A DNA stretch of 64,000 bases, from NCBI RefSeq assembly GCF_900155945.1, contig NZ_FTMN01000001.1, forward strand, positions 310,001 to 374,000, given 5' to 3'. This DNA is from Marinobacterium stanieri. GTDB taxonomy: Bacteria; Pseudomonadota; Gammaproteobacteria; Pseudomonadales; Balneatricaceae. Numbering within the stretch: position 1 is the stretch's first letter; every line of letters starts with the position of its first letter. Under the pieces are notes generated by a model. The model did no database searches, was not told the DNA's origin, and worked only from the letters and a program-made list of their open reading frames with translations. Below are positions 29,213 to 38,785 of this stretch, piece after piece. Made by a program: the position numbers and the translations under genes.

Positions 29213-29241
29213 AGTATAGAACAAACCCTGCCTCTGGTCAC
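29213..29241 (-). promoter_or_regulatory. Predicted promoter of the small-protein/SprA unit
   Basis: On the minus strand GTGACC (29241-29236) is followed after 17 bases by TATACT (29218-29213). The start codon lies about 75 bases downstream. The hexamers match four and five of six consensus bases. Confidence 0.5.
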
Positions 29242-29244
29242 TTT

Positions 29245-29931
29245 TTACTCAGGCAAGAGGGTATTCAGATCAATACAATCGGCCACGGCATCCGCAGAAG
29301 GCGCTTCCATCCAGGGGACCCGCCCCAGCAAGGGCGCACGAAACAGGGTTTCCAGAGTTGCCAGGTTTTCATCCGGGCAACTCATCTCGGGGTCCACATG
29401 GTTGGCGACCCACCCTGCCAGGCGCAGCCCATCACGGGCGATCGCCTCGGCCGTCAGAATGGCGTGGTTGATGCAGCCCAGCTTCATGCCAACCACCAGA
29501 ATGACGTCCAGCTCCAGCAATTGCGGCAAGCGTGCCAGGCTTTCGCGCATGCTCAAGGGCACCCGCCAGCCACCCGCTCCTTCTACCAGCACCAGATCGG
29601 CCGGCTGCATCATGGCACCACGGCAATAGGCAGCCAGACGGTCGGCACTCAGGTTACGCCCCTCCTGCGCAGCGGCAATATGCGGCGCGATCGGCGGCTC
29701 AAATGCGATGGGGTTCACCTGCTCATAACTCAGTTTGACGCTGGCGGCTTCCTGCAGCTGCAGTGCATCCGAGTTTCTCAGCCCTTCAGCTGTCGGCTCA
29801 CAGCCTGCCGCGACCGGCTTCAGGCCAATGGTGCGCATTCCCTTACGGTTGGCGGCAACCAGCAGGCCAATGGTGACTAGTGTCTTGCCGGCGTCGGTAT
29901 CGGTACCGGCGATGAAGAAACGCTTTTTCAC
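29245..29931 (-). CDS. bioD: Dethiobiotin synthetase
   Basis: A 228-residue BioD, which closes the ureido ring of dethiobiotin from DAPA, CO2 and ATP. The P-loop GTDTDAGKT is at residues 9-17, and VEGAGGWRVPL and LGCINHAILTAEAI are family motifs. The start is a GTG inside GTGA, overlapping the TGA of bioC, so translation is coupled. It is the last gene of bioB-F-H-C-D. Confidence 0.97.
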   Translation of the reverse strand: MKKRFFIAGTDTDAGKTLVTIGLLVAANRKGMRTIGLKPVAAGCEPTAEGLRNSDALQLQEAASVKLSYEQVNPIAFEPPIAPHIAAAQEGRNLSADRLAAYCRGAMMQPADLVLVEGAGGWRVPLSMRESLARLPQLLELDVILVVGMKLGCINHAILTAEAIARDGLRLAGWVANHVDPEMSCPDENLATLETLFRAPLLGRVPWMEAPSADAVADCIDLNTLLPE

Positions 29932-30710
29932 TGGGGCTCCTTGAGCAATTCCAGATAATAGACTTCGTAGGTTGCAGGGAGACTGCCATCAGCCTGGCGT
30001 TGCTGCTCATAGGCTTCCAGCAACCGGACCAGACGCTGACGACTGCTCAAGCCTTGCTCTCGCCGGCTGTTCACATTGTGTGCACCCAGCGCCTTGAGTT
30101 CTTGCATCAGTTCCTGCAGGCGATTGTAACGAAGCACACGCCGTTCCGTCTCGCAACGCACAAGCTTCAACCCCTGGTTGTGCTGCAGCAGTTGCTGGAG
30201 CGGGATGAAGCTGTTCACATGCACATCGTCATCCACCGCCGCCCAGGCGCGCTTGAGCTCATGCAGGGTTTCCGGACCCAACGTGGCCAACAGGCAACGT
30301 CCGCCGGGCCGGAGTACCCGTGCCAGCTCAGCCAGCAGACGCTCAGGCTGCTCGCACCATTGCACCGCCAGGCTGGACCAGACCAGGTCCACACTCGCAT
30401 CCGCCAGCGGCAGCTGCTCGGCATCCCCACACAGATAATGAGCATCCGGTACAGGACGTTGCTCGCGAGCAAAACTGAGCATGCCATGGGCCAGATCCAG
30501 ATGCAGCAGGGGGGATTGAGGGTAACGTTCACGCAAATGAGGCGCGGCATAGCCGGTACCACACCCAAGATCCAGCAGATTGCCTTCAACCTGTGGCGGT
30601 AACCAACTCATTAGCTGATCGGCAATATCGCGTTGCAACTGGGCCACGGAGTCGTAACTCTGGGCCGCTCGGCTGAATGCCTGGGCGACCTTGCGCTTAT
30701 CCCGCTGCAT
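29928..30710 (-). CDS. bioC: Malonyl-ACP O-methyltransferase BioC
   Basis: A 260-residue SAM methyltransferase with motif I LLDLGCGTGYAAPHL. The N-terminal [22 protein letters not shown] is the BioC signature. BioC methylates malonyl-ACP to disguise it as a fatty-acid primer, starting pimelate synthesis. I take the ATG at 30710 because AGGTGG lies eight bases upstream; an ATG at 30719 has it too close. The start overlaps the end of bioH by 14 bases. Confidence 0.95.
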   Translation of the reverse strand: MQRDKRKVAQAFSRAAQSYDSVAQLQRDIADQLMSWLPPQVEGNLLDLGCGTGYAAPHLRERYPQSPLLHLDLAHGMLSFAREQRPVPDAHYLCGDAEQLPLADASVDLVWSSLAVQWCEQPERLLAELARVLRPGGRCLLATLGPETLHELKRAWAAVDDDVHVNSFIPLQQLLQHNQGLKLVRCETERRVLRYNRLQELMQELKALGAHNVNSRREQGLSSRQRLVRLLEAYEQQRQADGSLPATYEVYYLELLKEPQ

Positions 30711-31464
30711 CAGTTGCATCCACCTGTCGCTGAATGGACGCCAGCACCCTATCGGCATGACTGATAAACGGCAGATGAGCACCCTGTTCAAGCACCTCAA
30801 CACTCAGGTTGTTGTTCAAGTGCTGCGCTTCTGCTGCCAACGCCTGGGGGACCAACTGATCTTCAGCGCCCAGTATCAACTGAGCGGGGCAGCCCAGAGT
30901 AGCCAGAGCCGGGCGCATATCAGACTCCAGCAGCATCAGCGCCGGTGCCAGCGCCTGAGGCTCGGCCGACACAATTACGGACTTGAGACGCTTGAGCTCG
31001 TCACGGGCCGTAGCCGAGCCACGGGTCTGCAGGGCGGCAAAGCGTTGCAGCGTTTTGACCTCATTGTCGGCCAGCGACTCAACGAAAGCGTTGAACACTT
31101 CAGGCGCCATGGCACAGGACCAGTCGTCACGCGCCACAAAACAGGGGTTGGCCGCGATCAGGCTCAGGCTTTTGACCCGCTCGGATGCCTGCTGTGCCAA
31201 CGCCAGCGCCAGTTGCCCACCCAGCGACCAACCCAGCCAGTGGGCCCGCTCAGGGGCAACCGCCAGCAGTGCCTCCACCACCACATCCAGCGACATGTCA
31301 CCGACCGGCAAGGAGCGCCCCAGGCCTGGCAGGTCGATCAGCGTCACTCGATATTGTTCCGTCAAACGATCGGCAAAATCACCCCAGATGGCAGAACTCA
31401 GCCCCCAGCCGTGCAGCAGCACCAGATCAGGGCCAATGCCTCGCGTTTCATGCCACAGGCTCAT
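30697..31464 (-). CDS. bioH: Pimeloyl-ACP methyl ester esterase BioH
   Basis: A 255-residue alpha/beta hydrolase. [12 protein letters not shown] is the oxyanion loop, Ser80 in [11 protein letters not shown] the nucleophile, Asp in LGAEDQLVP and His in GAHLPFIS complete the triad. BioH removes the methyl group placed by BioC and frees pimeloyl-ACP for BioF. Its ATGA start overlaps the bioF stop. Having bioH inside the operon, unlike E. coli, is the Pseudomonas arrangement. Confidence 0.96.
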   Translation of the reverse strand: MSLWHETRGIGPDLVLLHGWGLSSAIWGDFADRLTEQYRVTLIDLPGLGRSLPVGDMSLDVVVEALLAVAPERAHWLGWSLGGQLALALAQQASERVKSLSLIAANPCFVARDDWSCAMAPEVFNAFVESLADNEVKTLQRFAALQTRGSATARDELKRLKSVIVSAEPQALAPALMLLESDMRPALATLGCPAQLILGAEDQLVPQALAAEAQHLNNNLSVEVLEQGAHLPFISHADRVLASIQRQVDATDAAG

Positions 31465-32630
31465 GCCGCGCCTCCTGAACGAACCACATCCAGTGCCTCC
31501 AGCAGACGGTCCACCTGCTCTTCGCTGTGAGCGGCGCTGAGGGTAACCCTCAGACGCGAGCTACCCGCCGGTACCGTGGGCGGACGGATGGCGCTGATGA
31601 AGATGCCGCGCGCCTCCAGAGCGGCACTGATGCGCATCGCCTCACCGGCATCGCCGATCATGATCGGCTGGATCGGCGTCGGCGAGTCCATCAGTTCATA
31701 GCCAAGCTGTTCGCAGCCGTGGCGGAAGCGCTGAATCAACTGCGCCAGCTTGTCGCGACGCCAGACCTCGGCCTGCACCAGCTTCAGGCTGGCACGGGTG
31801 GCCTGGGCCACGGCCGGCGACATGCTGGTGGTATAGATGTAGGTGCGAGCGAACTGGATCAGGGTTTCGATCAGCACTTCGGAACCGGCGACAAAGGCGC
31901 CGGAGGTACCGAAGCCCTTACCCAGGGTACCGATCAGTACCGGTACGTCCTCATTGCTCAAGCCAAAGTGCTCGACACAGCCTGCGCCGGTCGCACCCAA
32001 ACAGCCAAAGCCGTGGGCATCATCGACCATCAGCCAGCCATCATTTTCGCGTGTGACGCGACTCAATTCTGGCAGATTGGCGATATCGCCATCCATGCTG
32101 AACACGCCATCGGTGACCACCAGCTTGCGGCGGGCCTCGGGGCGGCTCAGGCGCTGGGCCAGGCTGTCGGGGTCGTTGTGCAGGTAACGCTGAAAGCGGG
32201 CGCCGCTGAGCAGACCCGCGTCCAACAGGGAGGCATGGTTTAGGCGGTCCTGAAATACCGCGCCCTGCTTGTCGATCAGGGCGTTGATGGCACCGATGTT
32301 GGCCATATAGCCGGTGGAAAACAGCAATACCCGCTCGCGACCGGTAAAAGCAGCCAGCTCCTCTTCCAGCGCGTGATGCGCCTGTGAATGACCGTTGACC
32401 AGATGGGAAGCACCGCCACCCACGCCGTAGGTATCAGCGCCCTGCTTGAGCGCCGCAATCACCTCTGGGTGGTTGGCCAGGCCCAGATAGTCGTTGGAAC
32501 AGAACGCCAGATAGCGCTTGCCATCGACGCTGACTTCCGGCCCCTGCGCCGACTCCAGCACCCGGCGCTGGCGGTAGAGGTTCTCCTGCCGCCGCGCCTC
32601 GAGCGCGGCAGCCAGATCATTGAAGGACAT
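31461..32630 (-). CDS. bioF: 8-amino-7-oxononanoate synthase
   Basis: A 389-residue PLP enzyme that condenses pimeloyl-ACP with alanine. The PLP lysine is in [14 protein letters not shown]; the substrate-binding [14 protein letters not shown] and [10 protein letters not shown] stretches are present. It starts nine bases after the bioB stop and overlaps bioH by four bases. Confidence 0.97.
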   Translation of the reverse strand: MSFNDLAAALEARRQENLYRQRRVLESAQGPEVSVDGKRYLAFCSNDYLGLANHPEVIAALKQGADTYGVGGGASHLVNGHSQAHHALEEELAAFTGRERVLLFSTGYMANIGAINALIDKQGAVFQDRLNHASLLDAGLLSGARFQRYLHNDPDSLAQRLSRPEARRKLVVTDGVFSMDGDIANLPELSRVTRENDGWLMVDDAHGFGCLGATGAGCVEHFGLSNEDVPVLIGTLGKGFGTSGAFVAGSEVLIETLIQFARTYIYTTSMSPAVAQATRASLKLVQAEVWRRDKLAQLIQRFRHGCEQLGYELMDSPTPIQPIMIGDAGEAMRISAALEARGIFISAIRPPTVPAGSSRLRVTLSAAHSEEQVDRLLEALDVVRSGGAA

Positions 32631-32639
32631 GGGCGCGCC

Positions 32640-33707
32640 TCAGTGAGTCGCGGTAGCGTCGACGAACAGGTCGGCGTCCTGCTGGGCCTGAATTTCGGCG
32701 GCCAGCTTCTGCTCCTGGTCCGCATCGGAGTCTTCGATGCGTTGCTCCGGGCGAATGCCCAGGCGCTTGAACAGCTGCAGGTCGCGGTTGGTTTCCGGGT
32801 TTGGCGTGGTCAGCAGGCACTCGCCGTAGAAGATAGAATTGGCACCGGCAAAGAAGGCCATGGACTGCAGCTCGTCGGACATCTGCTCACGACCGGCGGA
32901 CAGACGCACGTGGGACTTCGGCATCATGATACGCGCCACGGCGATGGTGCGGATGAACTCCAGCGGATCCAGGTCTTCCACGTTTTCCAGCGGCGTGCCC
33001 TGCACTTTCACCAGCATGTTGATCGGCACCGATTCCGGCTGCTGCGGCAGGTTGGCCAGCTGCATCAGCAGGCCGTATCGGTCCCTGGCGGTCTCGCCCA
33101 TACCGAGGATGCCGCCGCTGCAGATCTTCATGCCGGAATCACGCACGTGCTGCAGGGTGTTGAGACGATCCTCGTAGGTACGGGTGGTGATGATCTTGTC
33201 GTAGAACTCCGGCGAGGTATCCAGGTTGTGGTTGTAGTAATCCAGCCCCGCTTCGGACAGCTGCTCGGCCTGGGATTCCTTCAGCATGCCCAGCGTCATG
33301 CAGGTTTCCAGCCCCATTGCCTTTACACCTTTGATCATCTCGATCACGTAGGGCATGTCACGGTCGGTGGGGTGCTTCCAGGCCGCGCCCATACAGAAGC
33401 GGGTGGAGCCGGATGCCTTGGCCTGCTTCGCCTTGTTAAGTACCGCTTCCACTTCCATCAGGCGCTGCTTTTCCAGGCCGGTGTTGTAGTGGGCGCTCTG
33501 CGGACAGTACTTGCAGTCTTCCGGGCAGGAGCCGGTCTTGATCGACAGCAGAGTGCTGACCTGTACCTCATTGGGATTGAAGTGCTGCCGGTGAACGCTC
33601 TGCGCCTGGAACAACAGGTCGTTCATCGGCAGTTCGAACAGCGCACGTACTTCCTGCTCGGTCCAGTCGTGGCGCACTTCGGCGTTGCTATCAACAGTAG
33701 CAGGCAT
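32640..33707 (-). CDS. bioB: Biotin synthase
   Basis: A 355-residue radical SAM enzyme (E. coli 346) that inserts sulfur into dethiobiotin. The [4Fe-4S] ligands are Cys61, Cys65 and Cys68 in [11 protein letters not shown]. The residues of the sacrificial [2Fe-2S] cluster lie later ([15 protein letters not shown]). I chose the ATG at 33707 with GGGGA upstream; an in-frame ATG at 33767 would cross the promoter leader. It is the first gene of the operon and has a strong promoter about 70 bases upstream. Confidence 0.97.
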   Translation of the reverse strand: MPATVDSNAEVRHDWTEQEVRALFELPMNDLLFQAQSVHRQHFNPNEVQVSTLLSIKTGSCPEDCKYCPQSAHYNTGLEKQRLMEVEAVLNKAKQAKASGSTRFCMGAAWKHPTDRDMPYVIEMIKGVKAMGLETCMTLGMLKESQAEQLSEAGLDYYNHNLDTSPEFYDKIITTRTYEDRLNTLQHVRDSGMKICSGGILGMGETARDRYGLLMQLANLPQQPESVPINMLVKVQGTPLENVEDLDPLEFIRTIAVARIMMPKSHVRLSAGREQMSDELQSMAFFAGANSIFYGECLLTTPNPETNRDLQLFKRLGIRPEQRIEDSDADQEQKLAAEIQAQQDADLFVDATATH

Positions 33708-33744
33708 GACTTCAATCCCCTTATGACATAATTCGGTCTGTGTG

Positions 33745-33760
33745 CACCCATGGATGGGTG
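33745..33760. promoter_or_regulatory. Palindrome in the bioB leader
   Basis: CACCCATGGATGGGTG is a perfect 7-2-7 inverted repeat, 17 bases downstream of the bioB -10 element. It would lie near the 5' end of the mRNA and could be an operator or a 5' hairpin. Confidence 0.5.
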
Positions 33761-33776
33761 TCATCAATTTGGGATC

Positions 33777-33804
33777 ATCATAAAACGACAGATGGAGCTG
33801 TCAA
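33777..33804 (-). promoter_or_regulatory. Strong sigma-70 promoter of bioBFHCD
   Basis: On the minus strand TTGACA (33804-33799), a perfect -35, is followed after 16 bases by TATGAT (33782-33777), one base off the -10 consensus. The bioB ATG is 70 bases further on. Confidence 0.78.
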
Positions 33805-33807
33805 CCT

Positions 33808-34515
33808 ATGCTTAACTTAGAGATAAACAGATGGTTAAACTTTAATCAATCCTGTTCACTATGCCATACCCGCAAAGAGGTACATCAGGGGCTCTGTGAA
33901 AGCTGCCGTGCAGACCTACCCTGGCTGATACAGGCCTGTCCCCGTTGCGCTTTACCCCTGCAGGGCATCGCAACCGCAAACGGCTGCCCAGACTGTCTGA
34001 AATTGCGCCCCGTTTATGACCGCACCCTCGCCGCTTTTCGCTATGATTTTCCTCTCAGCCAGATACTGCCGGCCATCAAATACCACCGCCAGCCTCAGGC
34101 CATTGGGTGGCTTGGCGCTGCACTAGCTGACTTTTTGCCACTCTACTACGAGGATCAACACTGGCCGGAAGCCCTGGTTCCTGTACCCATGCACCTGCTA
34201 AGCGAGTCGGCCCGTGGTTTCAATCAGGCACAATTGCTGGCCAAGGTACTATCAACCCACCTGCAGATCCCCCTCTGGCAGGAACTGCACAAACACCGCC
34301 GCACACCCCATCAGGCCAACCTCGACCTGAAGCAGCGCAGGCAGAATCTTCACTCTGCATTTTGTGTAAAGACCACTCCGCCCGCTCATGTTGCTCTGGT
34401 CGACGATGTCATGACCACAGGTACAACCGTGAATACCCTGGCGGGCTTGCTCAAGGAAGTGGGATGCGAGCGTGTCGAAGTCTGGGTGCTGGCCAGAACC
34501 CCTGAGGTCCGTTAA
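33808..34515 (+). CDS. comF: ComF family phosphoribosyltransferase-like protein
   Basis: A 235-residue protein (GntX/ComF). The N-terminal zinc fingers have the pairs CSLC/CESC and CPRC/CPDC. The type I phosphoribosyltransferase fold follows, with the PRPP loop VALVDDVMTTGTTVNTL. ComF is needed for DNA uptake in competent bacteria and binds single-stranded DNA processing proteins, though it is also present in strains without known competence. GGAG sits 10 bases before the ATG. Divergent from bioB, as in Pseudomonas; modA follows by 31 bases, so they may be cotranscribed. Confidence 0.9.
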   Translation: MLNLEINRWLNFNQSCSLCHTRKEVHQGLCESCRADLPWLIQACPRCALPLQGIATANGCPDCLKLRPVYDRTLAAFRYDFPLSQILPAIKYHRQPQAIGWLGAALADFLPLYYEDQHWPEALVPVPMHLLSESARGFNQAQLLAKVLSTHLQIPLWQELHKHRRTPHQANLDLKQRRQNLHSAFCVKTTPPAHVALVDDVMTTGTTVNTLAGLLKEVGCERVEVWVLARTPEVR

Positions 34516-34546
34516 ATTGGCACACAAATGGACTTTGGAGACCACC

Positions 34547-35284
34547 ATGAACAGGACCCTTTGCAGTTTTGTCTGTGCCCTTGTGTTAAGCATGCCGGCA
34601 CAAGCCGATACCTTACGATTGGCTGTCGCAGCCAATTTCACTGCCGTGCTGGAGCAGCTGGTCACGGCTTTTGACCCCGACCAGCAGCACGATATCAGTA
34701 TCAGCAGCGCGTCTACCGGTGTCCTTTATACCCAGATCACACGCGGCGCCCCCTTTGATGTTTTTTTGGCTGCCGACCGGGTACGCCCTGAGCGCCTGGA
34801 AGCCGAGGGCCTGATTCTTCCGGGCAGCCGCGCCACCTATGCGATTGGCCAACTGGCTCTTTGGCAGCCCGGGAACAGCCCTCAATCGGCAAGTGACTTG
34901 CTGCCCGGCCGGCTGGCGATTGCCAACCCGGCGACCGCTCCCTATGGGCTGGCAGCTCAACAGGTACTCAAGGCCAATAATCAGTGGCAACCGGAGCAGC
35001 TGGTGCAGGGCACCAATATCGCCCAAACCTACCAGTTTGTTGATTCCGGCAATGTCGCCCAGGGCTTTGTTGCCCTGTCGCTTCTGCTCCAGCAGGGTGT
35101 ACCTGAACAGCACTGGGCTCTGGTGCCATCCCATATGCACGCCTCCATTGAACAGCAGCTGGTGCGACTCAAACGCAGTGAAAACAATGCGCTGGCCGCA
35201 CGCTTTCTTCAATATATACAGACACCGGAAGCACAAGAGCTGATCAGGCAAAGAGGGTACGGCATCGCCGATGGAACTGACTGA
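34547..35284 (+). CDS. modA: Molybdate ABC transporter substrate-binding protein ModA
   Basis: A 245-residue periplasmic binding protein. A signal peptide ends at AQA, around residue 20. LRLAVAANFTAVLEQL and SSASTGVLYTQITRGAPFDVFLAAD are the oxyanion-binding motifs of ModA. TTTGGAG precedes the ATG. It overlaps modB by 14 bases. No ModE box of the usual ATCGCTATATA type is visible upstream, and no modE is present in the window. Confidence 0.94.
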   Translation: MNRTLCSFVCALVLSMPAQADTLRLAVAANFTAVLEQLVTAFDPDQQHDISISSASTGVLYTQITRGAPFDVFLAADRVRPERLEAEGLILPGSRATYAIGQLALWQPGNSPQSASDLLPGRLAIANPATAPYGLAAQQVLKANNQWQPEQLVQGTNIAQTYQFVDSGNVAQGFVALSLLLQQGVPEQHWALVPSHMHASIEQQLVRLKRSENNALAARFLQYIQTPEAQELIRQRGYGIADGTD

Positions 35285-35957
35285 GCAGGATTTCGCCGCC
35301 GTCTGGCTCACACTCAAGCTGGCAGGGGCCACCACGGCCCTGCTGCTTCTGCTGGGTACGCCCCTGGCCTGGTGGCTGGCCCATACCCGCTGTCGTTTCA
35401 AGGTCACCCTTGAAGCACTGGTAGCCCTGCCACTGGTGCTGCCTCCCACCGTACTGGGATTTTATCTGCTGCTGGCCTTTGCCCCCGATGGCGTGCTGGG
35501 CGGCCCCTGGCACTGGCTGACCGGCTCAGGACTTGCATTTACCTTTACCGGGCTCTTGATCGGCTCCATGCTCTACTCGCTGCCCTTTGTGGTGCAACCA
35601 CTGCAAAGCGGTTTTGAGCAGCTCGACAAGGGCCTCCTGCAGGCCGCAGCCACATTGGGTGCCGGGCGTGTGGAACGCTTCCGTCGTCTGGTTCTACCGT
35701 TGTGTAAACGCAGTGTTCTAACGGCCATCACACTGGGCTTTACCCACACTCTGGGGGAGTTCGGTGTGGTGTTGATGATTGGCGGCAATATTCCCGGCAG
35801 CACCCAGGTCCTTTCAATCGTGCTCTACGATCAGGTTGAGACGCTCGACTATGCGCGTGCGCACTGGCTGGCGGGCGGCCTGCTGCTGTTCTCGATGCTG
35901 ACTCTGCTGCTGCTCTACACAAGCCTGAGACGTCGCCCGGTGGAGATAATGCATTGA
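35271..35957 (+). CDS. modB: Molybdate ABC transporter permease ModB
   Basis: A 228-residue permease with about five membrane segments. The EAA loop that docks on ModC is QAAATLGAGRVERFRRLVLP. The C-terminal LGEFGVVLMIGGNIPG is typical of ModB/CysT permeases. Its stop overlaps the TTG start of modC in TTGA. Confidence 0.96.
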   Translation: MELTEQDFAAVWLTLKLAGATTALLLLLGTPLAWWLAHTRCRFKVTLEALVALPLVLPPTVLGFYLLLAFAPDGVLGGPWHWLTGSGLAFTFTGLLIGSMLYSLPFVVQPLQSGFEQLDKGLLQAAATLGAGRVERFRRLVLPLCKRSVLTAITLGFTHTLGEFGVVLMIGGNIPGSTQVLSIVLYDQVETLDYARAHWLAGGLLLFSMLTLLLLYTSLRRRPVEIMH

Positions 35958-37021
35958 GCCTGCAACTGCATCTTAAGCACCATTATCCCGGCTTTACGCT
36001 GGACCTGGATCTGGACTGGGACGCCAAGGGTATCTGTGCACTCTTCGGCCCCTCCGGCTGCGGCAAAAGCACACTATTACGACTGATAGCCGGCACTGAA
36101 AAGCCGGCACAGGGGCAGGTACGGTTTCACGACCAAACCTGGTATGACAGCACTAAAAACCTTTGGATACCGCCACAAAAGCGGGACATCGGGGTCGTGT
36201 TTCAGGATGGCCGCCTTTTCCCCAATATGTCGGTCGCGGACAATCTGGCATTTGCCGATGCCTATTCACGCCGAGGCCCTGATGTCGACCGCGACTGGGT
36301 CATTGAAACACTGCAGCTGCCACCTCTGCTGCAGCGCTCACCCGAAACCCTCTCCGGAGGCCAGCGCCAGCGCGTGGCACTGGCACGAGCCCTGTTCAGC
36401 CGCCCCAAATTACTATTGATGGATGAGCCCCTGAGTGCGTTGGACCACAGCTCACGGCAGCTGATTCTGGAGCTGATCAAGCAACTGCATGACCTTCATC
36501 GCCTGCCGATGCTGTACGTAACCCACTCGGCCGATGAGGTCCTGCGCCTGGCAGACCGGCTGATTTGCCTGCAACAGGGCCAGATATGTGCCGATGGCGA
36601 CCCGGCCACCTTGCTGAGCGAGGCGGATGCAGGGCTCCCTGGTGACCAGGCGCTGCTGCGAGGAACAGTCACAGAGCTGGATAATAGGTTTGCGCTGGCA
36701 GCGGTCGAATGTGATGCCCAACTGCCGCCGATCTGGGTGCCTTCAGGCAAGTTACAGCAGGGGGATGCTGTCACTCTGTCCATCCATGCCCGCGATGTTG
36801 CCATCGCCCTCGAGCCCATCACTGACACCAGCGTACAAAACCAGCTGCCCATACAGATCCTGGAACTGCACCCTCTGGATGACACGCGCATGCGTGTGAA
36901 GGTCCAGTTCGGGCCCGGTACCCTTCCGGTAACGCTGACCCGGCGCGCCTGTGAGCAGCTGAAACTGGAGCCCGGCACCAGGGCGACTGCATTGGTTAAA
37001 TCCGTTGCCCTGGATTACTGA
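35954..37021 (+). CDS. modC: Molybdate ABC transporter ATPase ModC
   Basis: A 355-residue ABC ATPase. Walker A is FGPSGCGKST, the signature is LSGGQRQR, Walker B is LLLMDEPLSALD, and the switch His is in VTHSADEV. The last 70 residues are a Mop domain that binds molybdate and can inhibit transport. The start is a TTG, translated by coupling from the modB stop. This completes modABC. Confidence 0.96.
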   Translation: MSLQLHLKHHYPGFTLDLDLDWDAKGICALFGPSGCGKSTLLRLIAGTEKPAQGQVRFHDQTWYDSTKNLWIPPQKRDIGVVFQDGRLFPNMSVADNLAFADAYSRRGPDVDRDWVIETLQLPPLLQRSPETLSGGQRQRVALARALFSRPKLLLMDEPLSALDHSSRQLILELIKQLHDLHRLPMLYVTHSADEVLRLADRLICLQQGQICADGDPATLLSEADAGLPGDQALLRGTVTELDNRFALAAVECDAQLPPIWVPSGKLQQGDAVTLSIHARDVAIALEPITDTSVQNQLPIQILELHPLDDTRMRVKVQFGPGTLPVTLTRRACEQLKLEPGTRATALVKSVALDY

Positions 37022-37112
37022 AACCACCTGCCAATTGCCGACCTGAGTCCTCTCGACCCGACCACAACTCTTTGCTAGCTTATGTATATACATTCAAGGA
37101 GGAGACTTGCAT

Positions 37113-38747
37113 ATGACAGTTGAGATGTTCGGGCAGCTTTTTGGGGGGATTGGCCTGTTTCTGCTCGGCATGCAACTGCTGACCAACGGCCTCAAACAGG
37201 CCGCGGGTCGTTCACTGAAAGCGACGTTGGAGCGCGCCACCGGCTCACGCCTCAAGGGCGTTCTCTCCGGCACCCTGATTACAGCCATGGTGCAATCTTC
37301 CAGCGCCGTGACCGTTGCCACACTGGGCTTTGTCAACGCGGGCCTGCTCTCGCTGGGTCAGTCCATCTCCATCATCTATGGCAGCAATATCGGCACCACC
37401 ATGGTGGGCTGGCTGGTGGCCCTGATCGGTTTCAAAATCAAGATCAGTGCCTTCGCGCTCCCCCTGATCGGCCTGGGTATGGTGTTACGCATTACCGGCA
37501 ATAATTCTCGGCCGGCACATCTGGGCACTGCTCTGGCAGGGTTCGGCCTCTTCTTTATCGGTCTGGACTTCCTGCGCGCCAGCTTTGACGGCCTCAGCGA
37601 CAGCGTGCCGCTGGCCGAATTTGGTGCCAGCCCTCTGGCACTGGCGCTGTTTGTGGTGGCCGGTATAGCCATGACCTTTCTGATGCAGGCGTCTGCCGCG
37701 GTTATCGCCATCGCTCTTTCACTGGTGCACTCGGGCAGCATCACCCTGGCGGCAGCTGCAGCACTGGTGATCGGTGCCAACGTGGGTACGACGACGACAG
37801 CCCTGCTTGCCTCGATCGGTGCAACTCCAAATGCAAAACGCATCTCGGCAGCCCATGTCATCTTCAACCTGCTGACCGGACTGGTGGGGCTTATCTTCCT
37901 GATTCTGCTCGCTGGCCTGCTCAATCGCATTGATGCCAGCGACTTCGATCTGGTGACCCTGCTTGCCCTTTTCCACACTCTGTTCAACGTGGTGGGCGTA
38001 TTGCTGATGTGGCCGCTCACCGACCGCATGGTGGCATTCCTGAAAAAACGCTTCCGCACCGAAGAAGAGAACGAAGCCAAGCCTCGTTACCTGGATAACA
38101 ACATCCTCACAACGCCTTCGCTGGCAGTGGAAGCGATCAACATGGAACTAGCCCGTGTCAGCCGTATTTGCAGCCGCATGGCGCGGGAAGCAATCAGTGC
38201 CGAGCGTGGCGCAGCCAGCCGCCTGGAGCAACAGTTTGAAAGCCTCAGCCAGTTAATCAGTCGCATCGGCAGCTTCAACCAGGAGTTGGCACGCCAGAAC
38301 CTGAACCAGGAGATCAGCGAAACCCTGCCCATCTCGCTGCGTGTATCCCGCTATCTCAGCGAAATGGCTCGACTGGCGTCTCGCCTGCCGGACTATTACC
38401 CGATCTTTGAACAGATTGAAGACTCGGGCATACGTTCCAGCGTACATGATTACCAGCAAGCGGTTATTCACCTGATTGATGCCTGTGAAGTTCGCGAGGA
38501 TCAGGCGATACAGGGCTATGAAACCCACAACATGAAGCGTCAGATGGAGCGGGAGTACCAGCACCTGAAAAGCCACCTGCTGGATCAGACGCTTTCGAGC
38601 CAGCTGTCACCGGCTGACTCCGTCACCCTGCTGGATGCTCTCAGTCATATCCACCGCCTCGCGGAACAGGCAGAGAAGGCCTCGCGTTACTGGAGTAGCA
38701 CGACACCGGTACAACACCGTGCCCCGCTGCTGGAGCAGGCCGATTAA
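37113..38747 (+). CDS. Na/Pi cotransporter family protein with PhoU-like tail
   Basis: A 544-residue protein. The first 330 residues hold about nine membrane segments in two inverted repeats. The first repeat has the signature QSSSA (61-65) followed by GSNIGTT, the second a degenerate QASAA followed by GANVGTT. The cytoplasmic C-terminal part (about 345-530) is helical and PhoU-like. The family (NptA/YjbB) exports or imports phosphate with sodium. The start is the ATG at 37113 with AGGAGG eight bases upstream, rather than the in-frame TTG at 37107. It stands alone, without pst or phoB genes nearby. Confidence 0.92.
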   Translation: MTVEMFGQLFGGIGLFLLGMQLLTNGLKQAAGRSLKATLERATGSRLKGVLSGTLITAMVQSSSAVTVATLGFVNAGLLSLGQSISIIYGSNIGTTMVGWLVALIGFKIKISAFALPLIGLGMVLRITGNNSRPAHLGTALAGFGLFFIGLDFLRASFDGLSDSVPLAEFGASPLALALFVVAGIAMTFLMQASAAVIAIALSLVHSGSITLAAAAALVIGANVGTTTTALLASIGATPNAKRISAAHVIFNLLTGLVGLIFLILLAGLLNRIDASDFDLVTLLALFHTLFNVVGVLLMWPLTDRMVAFLKKRFRTEEENEAKPRYLDNNILTTPSLAVEAINMELARVSRICSRMAREAISAERGAASRLEQQFESLSQLISRIGSFNQELARQNLNQEISETLPISLRVSRYLSEMARLASRLPDYYPIFEQIEDSGIRSSVHDYQQAVIHLIDACEVREDQAIQGYETHNMKRQMEREYQHLKSHLLDQTLSSQLSPADSVTLLDALSHIHRLAEQAEKASRYWSSTTPVQHRAPLLEQAD

Positions 38748-38785
38748 GCTATACTCGCGCGACCTGATTCGCCGCGGAGCCGCAG

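Noticed and set aside
32388-33731. Long open frame opposite bioF and bioB
   Set aside because: Antisense to two conserved genes, with shadow-like composition and no motif.
33802-33840. TGTCAACC...GGTTAAAC as a BirA operator
   Set aside because: The arms are 26 bases apart, beyond the 14-16 of known BirA sites. A second reading with 15-base spacing is kept only as a weak finding.
34516-34546. ModE-binding site before modA
   Set aside because: The 31-base gap contains no ATCGCTATATA-like sequence.
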